Shown: in pieces, positions 1-7,319 of the stretch
Layout of the letters: every line of letters starts with the position of its first letter
Position numbering within the stretch: the first letter of the stretch is position 1
DNA from: Chloroflexi bacterium GWB2_49_20
GTDB taxonomy: Bacteria; Chloroflexota; Anaerolineae; Anaerolineales; Villigracilaceae
Direction of reading: 5' to 3'
NCBI GenBank assembly: GCA_001796335.1
Contig: MGMF01000002.1
Location: forward strand, 1-64,000
DNA: 64,000 nucleotides
Translations under genes and position numbers: made by a program
The notes under the pieces: generated by a model
Seen by the model: the letters and a program-made list of their open reading frames with translations, nothing else
Told to the model about the DNA's origin: nothing
Database searches by the model: none

Positions 1-132
1 GTATTGATGGTTGCTCCAATTGTATTAAATTTTTCCCCTTCCGTCAATTAACCAACCATTTTGTCACTTGTTTTTCAACACTCTCACATTATTACTTGAC
101 TCTTTCCATCAATAACTGCTATCATCATTTTG

Positions 133-1455
133 ATGTCTATTAAAATTTGGGCAACACATTTGAAGAGAGGAATCGGTCAAGCAATTCGCTGGTTGGCTCC
201 TGGTTTGGGAGTTAAGCGCTGGTTTGCACTTATTCTTTTGGGAATTACATTACTTGGGGTTGGTCTTGGAATATTATTGCTCGATTTTTATCGTAATGCG
301 CCAGAAACATGGTGGCTTCCGGTAATTACATTTCTCTCATTGAGGTTTTTGCCTAGACTGGCACGCTTTTTGATATTTGGGGGAATTGGTTTGGGACTCA
401 TCGTTACAGGTTTATGGGGCGTAAACAGGACATTGGTCATTCCTTTCCTTCGCCCTGGTCAGAGATTGGTTGATCAGGTATCTGAATATCGCCGCCGTGA
501 AAAAGGGCCACGTGTGGTAGTCATAGGCGGAGGGCATGGAATTTCAACTGTCCTGCGGGGATTGAAGGATTACACGCACAATTTAACAGCAGTTGTTTCA
601 GTTGCCGACGATGGTGGTTCTTCGGGTGAATTGCGACGAAGCCTGGGAATATTACCTCCTGGAGATATTCGTAATTGCCTGGCTGCATTATCCAATGATG
701 AGGATCTCCTGACTCAATTGTTTCAATACCGCTTCAGCGGTGATTCGGGTTTAAGTGGTCATTCTTTTGGAAATTTATTCATTTCTGCCCTGGTGGATAT
801 AACCGGGAGTTTTGATGAGGCAATTATTGAGTCCGGCCGTGTACTATCAGTACATGGGAAAGTAATGCCCTCCACCCTGGATAATGTTCATCTGATTGCA
901 GATGTACAATTACCTTACATTGGGACAGAGATCCAAGTGCAAGGTGAGAGTCAGATCCCAAAGACCACAGGCAATGTAAGGCGAGTGTGGTTGGAGCCAA
1001 ATGATGCCACCGCCTTTCCGCCAGTTCTTCAAGCAATCCTGAATGCAGATATGATCGTGGTTGGGCCAGGAAGTCTCTACACAAGCATTCTCCCAAATAT
1101 CCTGGTTCCAGATTTATTGTCAGCATTTCAATCAAGCAGAGCCTTAAAAATTCTGGTTTGTAATATTGCCACTGAAAAAGGCGAAACAGATCAATATTCC
1201 AGCAGTGATCATGTACAGGCTTTGGAATTAAATTTAGGGGAATCTGCTTTTGATGTGATCATTTGCAACAATAATTATCCCGCTGCAAAACCAAACGATG
1301 TAAAATGGGTGGAGATAGACGAAAAAATATTGTCCGATAAAAGGACGTATTGCTCAGATTTATTGGATATTGAAAATCCGTGGAGACACGATTCCACCAA
1401 ACTGGCAAAAGTTTTAATTGACTTGTTGTATGAACGAACCGGTCCAATGATTTGA
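133..1455 (+). CDS. yvcK: YvcK/CofD-like gluconeogenesis factor with N-terminal membrane anchor
   Basis: The C-terminal three quarters match the YvcK/CofD-like family. There is a Rossmann-type start (VVVIGGGHGIST, about residues 127-138), then VADDGGSSGELRR, LPPGDIRNC and GHSFGNLF. Family members bind UDP-sugars and are needed for growth on gluconeogenic carbon and for cell-wall homeostasis. About 115 residues precede this domain and carry two or three hydrophobic segments (near residues 31-52 and 60-98), so the protein is probably membrane-anchored; the Bacillus form lacks this part. An in-frame TTG lies directly before the chosen ATG. The gene precedes gap, pgk and tpiA, which fits a role in central carbon control. 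Confidence 0.88.
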   Translation: MSIKIWATHLKRGIGQAIRWLAPGLGVKRWFALILLGITLLGVGLGILLLDFYRNAPETWWLPVITFLSLRFLPRLARFLIFGGIGLGLIVTGLWGVNRTLVIPFLRPGQRLVDQVSEYRRREKGPRVVVIGGGHGISTVLRGLKDYTHNLTAVVSVADDGGSSGELRRSLGILPPGDIRNCLAALSNDEDLLTQLFQYRFSGDSGLSGHSFGNLFISALVDITGSFDEAIIESGRVLSVHGKVMPSTLDNVHLIADVQLPYIGTEIQVQGESQIPKTTGNVRRVWLEPNDATAFPPVLQAILNADMIVVGPGSLYTSILPNILVPDLLSAFQSSRALKILVCNIATEKGETDQYSSSDHVQALELNLGESAFDVIICNNNYPAAKPNDVKWVEIDEKILSDKRTYCSDLLDIENPWRHDSTKLAKVLIDLLYERTGPMI

Positions 1456-1551
1456 GGATCCAAAAACCATTACATTATTTTTTGGAACTGATTTCATTGA
1501 CACTCAATTGTCTGCCTTCGCATGAGAGCCAGACATTTCAAGGAAAAATTT

Positions 1552-1567
1552 ATATTCTTGAGAATAT
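1552..1567. promoter_or_regulatory. Small inverted repeat upstream of gap
   Basis: ATATTC and GAATAT flank a TTGA loop about 45 bases before the gap start, in the only gap between yvcK and gap. It could be an operator or a weak hairpin. A TTGACA hexamer lies at 1497-1502, but I find no convincing -10 box at the right distance, so no promoter is claimed. Confidence 0.25.
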
Positions 1568-1612
1568 CGAGAATTCCAAAACGAAACCCACTTTTTATGA
1601 TAGGAGATGAAG

Positions 1613-2671
1613 ATGAAGACAAGAGTAGGAATAAACGGTTTTGGCCGCATTGGCCGCCAAGTGTTGAAGGCTATTCAGGATTATTATCCCGACCAATTGG
1701 AAGTTGTAGCTTTTAATGACATCGGTGATCTCAAAACAATGGCTCATTTGTTGAAATATGATTCCAATTATGGACGGTTTGATGGCACGATTGAAGTGGG
1801 GGAAGGTGAATTAATTGTTAATGGGAAGAAAATAAGAGTATTCAAAGAAACAGACCCGGCAAAACTGCCATGGTCTGACCAGGGTGTGGAAATAGTGATC
1901 GAGAGTACCGGCTTGTTTACTATTAAAGAAGATGGTGTCAACAAGAAAGGAAAAACAGTACAGGGAGCTGTCAACCATATCACCCGGGGGGGAGCTAAAA
2001 AAGTGATTATCTCTGCACCAGCCGAGGGTGAAGACTTGACAATTGTGCTGGGGGTCAATGAAGATAAATATGATCCTGCTAGGCATCATGTCGTTTCAAA
2101 TGCATCCTGCACAACAAATTGTCTTGCGCCCACAGTGAAGGTTATCTTTGATAACTATGGCATTGAACGTGGTTTTATGACTACGATCCATTCATATACC
2201 AATGACCAAAAAATCCTGGATCTGCCCCATTCTGATCTTCGCAGAGCTAGGGCAGCCGCCATAAACATAATTCCAACATCCACCGGCGCGGCAAGAGCTC
2301 TCAAACTGGTTATCCCGGAGTTGGAAGGGAAATTTGACGGTTATGCTTTGCGAGTTCCCACCCCAACTGTATCCATTGTAGATTGCAGTATTCAGGTTAC
2401 GAAAGCGACAACTACAGAAGGGCTGCGCCAGGCATTTCGTGAGGCAGCTTCCAAACCGTCATTAAAAGGCATCTTGCAGGCTATCGATGAACCCTTGGTA
2501 AGCATGGACTTCAAAGGTGACCCTCATTCTTCTTCTATTGATCTTCCATTTACGATGGTACTGGGAAAGAAGGAAAGCGATTTTGTTAAAGTAGTTTCCT
2601 GGTATGATAACGAATGGGGTTACTCTGTGCGTACCGCAGACCTTGCTGCTTTGATGGCAAAATCGCTTTAA
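1613..2671 (+). CDS. gap: Glyceraldehyde-3-phosphate dehydrogenase (type I)
   Basis: The enzyme oxidises glyceraldehyde 3-phosphate to 1,3-bisphosphoglycerate with NAD(P). It has the N-terminal nucleotide-binding [10 protein letters not shown], the catalytic SNASCTTNC motif (Cys about 166), the C-terminal WYDNEWGYS and the usual [12 protein letters not shown] segments. The start at 1613 is preferred over an ATG at 1607. The AGGAG at 1602-1606 abuts the 1607 ATG but is 6 bases from 1613, and [11 protein letters not shown] is the usual family N-terminus. The segment before [10 protein letters not shown] is slightly longer than in classical enzymes. It heads a gap-pgk-tpiA glycolytic cluster. 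Confidence 0.96.
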   Translation: MKTRVGINGFGRIGRQVLKAIQDYYPDQLEVVAFNDIGDLKTMAHLLKYDSNYGRFDGTIEVGEGELIVNGKKIRVFKETDPAKLPWSDQGVEIVIESTGLFTIKEDGVNKKGKTVQGAVNHITRGGAKKVIISAPAEGEDLTIVLGVNEDKYDPARHHVVSNASCTTNCLAPTVKVIFDNYGIERGFMTTIHSYTNDQKILDLPHSDLRRARAAAINIIPTSTGAARALKLVIPELEGKFDGYALRVPTPTVSIVDCSIQVTKATTTEGLRQAFREAASKPSLKGILQAIDEPLVSMDFKGDPHSSSIDLPFTMVLGKKESDFVKVVSWYDNEWGYSVRTADLAALMAKSL

Positions 2672-2712
2672 ACCAATTGCACAGAGCATGTTCCAATTAA
2701 TCGAGGCGTAAT

Positions 2713-3888
2713 ATGTTCGACAAAAAAACAATCCGCGATATTGATTTGCAAGGCAAGCGCGTCCTGGTCCGGGTGGATTTTAATGTGCCGATCAAGAACG
2801 GTTTGGTAGGGGATGATACACGGATACGGGCTGCGCTGCCAACCTTGGAATATTTAATCGGGCATCAGGCCATCCTTATCCTATGTTCACATCTGGGCCG
2901 TCCGGATGGAAGCCCAGATGTGAAGTATTCCCTTAAACCTGTGGCAGAGCATTTATCCCAACTGCTGTCGAAACCGGTTGGTTTTGCTGATGATTGCATT
3001 GGAGCTATAACGACTTCCAAAGTAGCAGCTTTGAAACCGGGAGATATTTTGGTGTTGGAAAATACCCGGTTCCATGCCGGGGAAACAAAAAATGATGCAG
3101 ACATGGCGAGACAATTGGCTGCACTGGCAGATATTTTTGTAAATGACGCTTTTGGTTCCGCCCACCGAGCGCATGCTTCCACCGAGGGAGTTGCCCATTT
3201 TTTGCCTGCTGTGGCAGGTTTTTTGATGGAGAAGGAGATCCAATATCTGGGCGATGTAATCTCGGCGCCTGAAAAACCTTTTGTCGCCATCCTTGGCGGT
3301 GCCAAGGTCAGCGATAAAATTGGAGTAATACGTAACCTCTCGGCCAAAGCAGATGTGATCCTGATTGGCGGAGGCATGGCTAACACCTTTTTCAAAGCCG
3401 AAGGGTACCCTGTGGGTGAATCCCTGGTGGAAGATGAAGCACTAGATCAGGCGCGTGAATTTCTGAAAATAGGAAAAACACAAATTCGGCTGCCAGTGGA
3501 TGTAAAAATTGCAGATAAGTTTGCAGAAGATGCTGCCTGGAAATTGATGCCAACTGGACCGATCCCAAACGGATGGATGATTTTGGATATTGGTCCTGAA
3601 ACTGTAATAGCTTATGCTAAAGTGATCAAAAAAGCCAAAACAGTTATCTGGAATGGTCCTATGGGTGTTTTTGAATTTCCAGAATTTGCCAAAGGTACAT
3701 TTGGTGTCGCTCAAGCAATTGCAAACAGTCAGGCAACCAGCATTATCGGAGGCGGTGATTCTGTCGCAGCAATACAACAATCAGGCTTGGCTGGTAAGAT
3801 CTCCCACATCTCAACGGGTGGTGGGGCTTCTCTTGAAATGTTGGAAGGTTTGTCCTTGCCGGGTGTGACTATTCTGTTGGATAAATGA
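2713..3888 (+). CDS. pgk: Phosphoglycerate kinase
   Basis: The enzyme transfers phosphate from 1,3-bisphosphoglycerate to ADP in lower glycolysis. Diagnostic motifs are [11 protein letters not shown] at the N-terminus, the substrate-loop arginines in [32 protein letters not shown] and the C-terminal [18 protein letters not shown] nucleotide site. At 391 residues it is normal length. It begins 41 bases after gap and is almost certainly co-transcribed with it. The ribosome site (GAGG, 2703-2706) is modest. Confidence 0.97.
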   Translation: MFDKKTIRDIDLQGKRVLVRVDFNVPIKNGLVGDDTRIRAALPTLEYLIGHQAILILCSHLGRPDGSPDVKYSLKPVAEHLSQLLSKPVGFADDCIGAITTSKVAALKPGDILVLENTRFHAGETKNDADMARQLAALADIFVNDAFGSAHRAHASTEGVAHFLPAVAGFLMEKEIQYLGDVISAPEKPFVAILGGAKVSDKIGVIRNLSAKADVILIGGGMANTFFKAEGYPVGESLVEDEALDQAREFLKIGKTQIRLPVDVKIADKFAEDAAWKLMPTGPIPNGWMILDIGPETVIAYAKVIKKAKTVIWNGPMGVFEFPEFAKGTFGVAQAIANSQATSIIGGGDSVAAIQQSGLAGKISHISTGGGASLEMLEGLSLPGVTILLDK

Positions 3889-3894
3889 TTTCAA

Positions 3895-3926
3895 TTTTCC
3901 TGAGATGGGGTTCCTTCTCAGGAAAA
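3895..3926. terminator. Perfect 11-bp stem-loop after pgk
   Basis: TTTTCCTGAGA (3895-3905) is exactly complementary to TCTCAGGAAAA (3916-3926) around a 10-base loop, 7 bases after the pgk stop codon. No T-run follows on the + strand. It may be an mRNA-stabilising or processing hairpin, or a weak terminator, rather than a standard intrinsic terminator. Confidence 0.5.
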
Positions 3927-3958
3927 CCATGGAGTTTACGCCTGACATTCACCAGATC

Positions 3959-4012
3959 GTACCTCCCTGAATGCTGGGACACCCTCCAAAAAATGGGGGG
4001 CAAGGAAGGTAC
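3959..4012. repeat. Structured inverted repeat in the pgk-tpiA gap
   Basis: GTACCT at 3959-3964 pairs with AGGTAC at 4007-4012. The interval holds a C-rich run (ACCCTCC) facing a G-run (GGGGGG), so a longer imperfect hairpin can form. It lies about 130 bases before tpiA. I cannot assign it to a known riboswitch class. Confidence 0.3.
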
Positions 4013-4140
4013 AAATACGTTTTATTGTGCAGCATCTTGACTTGGCGGTAAAGTCTTAATACAGACCAGTCAGATCTAATTGTTAGAATATGGGCAATTA
4101 TTAATGAAACCACATTCAACCTAATTTTCAGGAGATTAGA

Positions 4141-4899
4141 ATGCGTAAACCAGTAATCGCCGGCAATTGGAAAATGAATAAAACCGTTGAAGAATCCCGT
4201 TCACTGGTTTATGACCTAAGTATTGGATTAAGGGATATCAAGGGAGTGGAAAAAGTATTGCTTCCACCGTATCTATCCATTCTAACGGCTGCCGCATTGC
4301 TAGAAGGAACAGATATCGGTTTGGGTGCTCAGAATCTCCACTGGGAAGAAAAAGGGGCTTTCACAGGTGAGATTTCTGCACAGATGATCGCAGAATTTTG
4401 CCAGTATGTCCTCATCGGACATTCGGAAAGACGTACATATTTTGGCGAAAGTGATGAAACTGTTAATAAGAAGATTTTCTCAGCCATTGCACATAACTTG
4501 ATCCCCATTGTATGTGTGGGTGAGACGCTTGGGGAGAAAGAAACCGGGCAGACTGGAGAAGTCTTGGTGAGACAAATCCTCAATGGTTTGAAAGATGTGA
4601 CAAAAGAATATGTGTCTGCCATTATCATTGCTTACGAACCTGTCTGGGCAATAGGGACTGGAAAGGCTTCTTCGGCTGAAGATGCCAGGAATGTCATCCG
4701 GGATATTATTCGGCCTGTATTACAGGAGATGTATGGGGTTCAGGCAGCAAATTCTACCCGTGTTCTTTATGGTGGATCTGTTACAGCTGCAAACGCCTCA
4801 GGTTTTTTTGTGCATGAAGATATTGATGGAGCCCTGGTAGGTGGGGCAAGTTTAAAAGCAGATGAATTTGTAAAGATCACACAGGCTGGCGCAGGGTAA
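4141..4899 (+). CDS. tpiA: Triosephosphate isomerase
   Basis: The enzyme interconverts dihydroxyacetone phosphate and glyceraldehyde 3-phosphate. All catalytic elements are present: the Lys in GNWKMN, the His in LIGHSERR, the Glu in AYEPVWAIGTG and the phosphate-gripping YGGSV near the C-terminus. At 252 residues it is full length. A good ribosome site (AGGAG) lies just before the ATG. It follows pgk after a 252-base gap containing two hairpins, so its level may be set separately from gap-pgk. Confidence 0.97.
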   Translation: MRKPVIAGNWKMNKTVEESRSLVYDLSIGLRDIKGVEKVLLPPYLSILTAAALLEGTDIGLGAQNLHWEEKGAFTGEISAQMIAEFCQYVLIGHSERRTYFGESDETVNKKIFSAIAHNLIPIVCVGETLGEKETGQTGEVLVRQILNGLKDVTKEYVSAIIIAYEPVWAIGTGKASSAEDARNVIRDIIRPVLQEMYGVQAANSTRVLYGGSVTAANASGFFVHEDIDGALVGGASLKADEFVKITQAGAG

Positions 4900-4904
4900 G
4901 ATAC

Positions 4905-5678
4905 ATGCAACCCGCCATGATCTGGTCAAACCTGAACGGTTTGATGTGGCTTTTGCTGATGTTGGTTCCACTTATATTCTTGCAAAGGTTACTTTACCGG
5001 GAATTCCAGGCTGTGTTTATTTTGATCACCCATAAACCCGGTATGGCAATTTCCCTTTTTGCACTGGTATTCCTGCCGGGTGTATTCTTGCATGAATTGA
5101 GTCATCTGGTAGTAGCTCGTTTGGTGGGTGTGCGAACAGGACGTTTCTCTTTATTGCCGCGCCCAATGCCCGATGGTCATCTTCAATTAGGTTATGTAGA
5201 GACATCACAAACCGATTGGATCCGGGCTTCCCTGATAGGCACTGCGCCATTAATTGTCGGGGGATTATTTGTGGCATTTGCAGCCAATTATCGAATGGAA
5301 TTACCTTTATTATGGGATGTTCTACGGAAAGGCCAAATCGAATTATTCTGGATGGGTGTTGTGGCATTACCCAACCTGCATGATTTCTGGTTGTGGTTTT
5401 ACCTTACCTTTGTGGTCAGCAGCACCATGTTACCGTCCAATTCTGACAGGCATGCCTGGTTGCCATTGGGTTTTGTACTGATTTTATTGTTTGGGTTGGC
5501 GGTCTTGGTTGGTGCCGGTCCATGGATGTTGGATAAATTGGCTCCACCGATAAATTCAATGCTGAGAGCCCTGGCCATGCTTTTTGGAATAAGTGTAATT
5601 GTGCATGCGATCTTATTACTTCCGATTGCCGGGTTCCATAAAATACTTGTACGGATTACCGGCTTTGATATCGGGTGA
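4905..5678 (+). CDS. Integral membrane protein with HExxH motif (M50-like)
   Basis: I do not recognise a named family with certainty. The 257 residues form about six hydrophobic segments. The second ends in PGVFLHELSHLVVARLVG, with the HExxH zinc-protease motif at residues 63-67, embedded in the membrane as in M50 site-2 proteases and related metalloprotease-like proteins. The usual downstream NPxxD partner motif is not obvious, so catalytic activity is uncertain. A short soluble stretch (about residues 80-105) follows the motif. The gene starts 5 bases after tpiA and is probably translated from the same message. No functional link to glycolysis is evident. Confidence 0.6.
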   Translation: MQPAMIWSNLNGLMWLLLMLVPLIFLQRLLYREFQAVFILITHKPGMAISLFALVFLPGVFLHELSHLVVARLVGVRTGRFSLLPRPMPDGHLQLGYVETSQTDWIRASLIGTAPLIVGGLFVAFAANYRMELPLLWDVLRKGQIELFWMGVVALPNLHDFWLWFYLTFVVSSTMLPSNSDRHAWLPLGFVLILLFGLAVLVGAGPWMLDKLAPPINSMLRALAMLFGISVIVHAILLLPIAGFHKILVRITGFDIG

Positions 5679-5729
5679 TTGCAAACTCAGCGGGACAATC
5701 TAATTTGGAGTTCTTTCGCTTCTGAGAAA

Positions 5730-6356
5730 TCAGGCGGTACCGAACTGGCGATCACCAGCATCCCCCAATCCAGGAACGATATAGCCGTTTTGGTTAAGGT
5801 GGTCATCAATACATGCTAGATAAATTGGAACATCTGGGTGTGTTTTCTGCATTATCTCAATACCTTCTGGTGCACCGATCAATCCAACGAACTTTATCTT
5901 TTTTACACCCCAACGCTTTAGCACATCAATTGTAGCAATTGCTGACCCCCCGGTTGCCAGCATTGGATCCAATATCAAGCATACTGACACCGTTGGTTCA
6001 ACCGGTAATTTGTTGTAATATTCCACTGGTTTTAAGGTTTTTTCATCCCTATAAATTCCAATATGCCAGACTTCTGCAGACGGCATCAATTCCCAGAAAC
6101 CTTCAACCATTCCCAATCCTGCCCGCAGGATTGGAACCAAACCAATTTTCTCTTGAAGTTCATAGCCATTTGTAGCAGTCATGGGTGTCTCAACATTCCG
6201 AGGGGTGACAAGTAAATCAGCCGTGGCTTCGTACGCCAGTAAGGCTGCCAATTCCCTAACAAGTTCACGAAATTTCTTGGGGTTTGTATTTATATCCCGT
6301 AGCTTGGTTAATTTATGTGCTACAAGAGGATGCGTGGAAGAAAAAACATTAGACAT
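5730..6356 (-). CDS. upp: Uracil phosphoribosyltransferase
   Basis: The enzyme makes UMP from uracil and PRPP in pyrimidine salvage. It carries the PRPP-binding loop [11 protein letters not shown], the YEATADL segment and the C-terminal uracil-binding [12 protein letters not shown]. The start at 6356 ([12 protein letters not shown]) is chosen over an ATG ten codons upstream. A GGAGG sits 4 bases before it at 6361-6365, and it gives the usual length of about 208 residues. It converges on the preceding membrane-protein gene. Other pyrimidine salvage genes in the window are pyrimidine phosphorylase and udk. Confidence 0.96.
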   Translation of the reverse strand: MSNVFSSTHPLVAHKLTKLRDINTNPKKFRELVRELAALLAYEATADLLVTPRNVETPMTATNGYELQEKIGLVPILRAGLGMVEGFWELMPSAEVWHIGIYRDEKTLKPVEYYNKLPVEPTVSVCLILDPMLATGGSAIATIDVLKRWGVKKIKFVGLIGAPEGIEIMQKTHPDVPIYLACIDDHLNQNGYIVPGLGDAGDRQFGTA

Positions 6357-6541
6357 TCTGCCTCCAATAAATGTTGAGTTGGTCAATTATACATCCAACA
6401 ATGGCTTGACGAATTTAACAATTATCGAGTAAGCTATATAAGAATAAGTTTACCCAAAGGATGAGAAAATTCTCTAGTAAACAAGAAAAATAGAAACATT
6501 TCGAAATGCTTAATTAAACAGCAAGATGCTTCAAGAAGGGA

Positions 6542-6922
6542 TTGGAAAAGACCATGACTCTTCGAGTCTTAATTGTAGATGATAATGAATTGAGTTTGAC
6601 ATTAGTCTCTAAAATTTTGGAGTTGGATGGATATGATGTCGATATTGCGTCCAACGCGTCTGATGCATACAAAAAGATCCAAACCTACCTGCCTGACCTG
6701 GCTATTCTGGACGTTATGATGCCTGATATGAATGGTTATGACCTTTGTAAAAGCCTTCGCAAGGAACCTTATAATATAACAATTCCGGTGATGATATTGA
6801 CTGCAGAAGGCAATAATTTGGATAAAGAACGAGCACTGGCTTGTGGAGCTAATGATCTGTTGACAAAACCATTCAATATAGATGACCTGAGGGCGCGTAT
6901 CAAAACACTTCTTGCAGTGTGA
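6542..6922 (+). CDS. Single-domain response regulator (CheY-like receiver)
   Basis: This is a stand-alone receiver domain with no output domain. It has the acidic pair in VDDNE, the phospho-acceptor Asp57 in LDVMMPDMNG, Thr87 in MILTAEG and Lys109 in LTKPF, so it should be phosphorylatable. No histidine kinase lies nearby, so the partner is unknown. It may act as a phosphate shuttle or through protein contact. Start choice is open: TTG at 6542 has AAGGG upstream, while ATG at 6554 has only a weak GGAAAAG. Confidence 0.88.
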   Translation: MEKTMTLRVLIVDDNELSLTLVSKILELDGYDVDIASNASDAYKKIQTYLPDLAILDVMMPDMNGYDLCKSLRKEPYNITIPVMILTAEGNNLDKERALACGANDLLTKPFNIDDLRARIKTLLAV

Positions 6923-6973
6923 CGGTAATCCATGATTGTTTCCACCCAATAAAAAGGCCAGGAGGAACTAATC

Positions 6974-7299
6974 ATGTTGCTTGGTATGAATCTAATCAGC
7001 GGTTTTATCCTGGTAATTGTGTCAATTCCGATGATTTTTAAAAAATCAAACCTAATGGATTATACGGATTCCTTGTAAAGAGAACTCTTTAAAATCCGGA
7101 GACCTGGTACGCAGTTAATTCTTATTCAGGCAAATGGCTGTTGGCAACTGGAATTATTGAAATTCTGGCATCCATTGTTGTCTATTACATTCTTGGGATC
7201 AGCCTGAATACCTATGCATTGATTGTTTTCGCAATATTTAGTTTCGCTTTCGCAATAGCAATCATCGCTAGTGTTCGTTACATGAACAGACTGCCCTGA
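6974..7299 (+). pseudogene. Broken SdpI-family membrane protein gene
   Basis: A GGAGG at 6960-6964 precedes an ATG that reads into a hydrophobic start (MNLISGFILVIVSIPMIFKK) and then stops at 7076-7078. Moving one frame at the A6 run (7030-7035) restores KPNGLYGFLVKRTL. After a TAA at 7090-7092 comes NPETWYAVNSYSGKWLLATG, followed by two more hydrophobic helices ending at a TGA (7297-7299). The pieces in order match the SdpI/YhfL-like layout (PN..YGFR..TL..PE.WY..N..G). One base lost from an A7 run plus one nonsense change explains it. Each change could be a sequencing error, but two make decay more likely. Confidence 0.7.
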
Positions 7300-7319
7300 A
7301 TCAAGCCCGGGTTAAGTAT

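Noticed and set aside
1497..1526. TTGACA hexamer upstream of gap as a promoter
   Set aside because: No acceptable -10 hexamer at 16-18 bases.
2865..3395. Open frame of 176 codons on the minus strand
   Set aside because: Antisense to pgk, whose motifs are complete.
3889..4140. Riboswitch or T-box before tpiA
   Set aside because: Hairpins are present but no conserved core of a known class could be seen.
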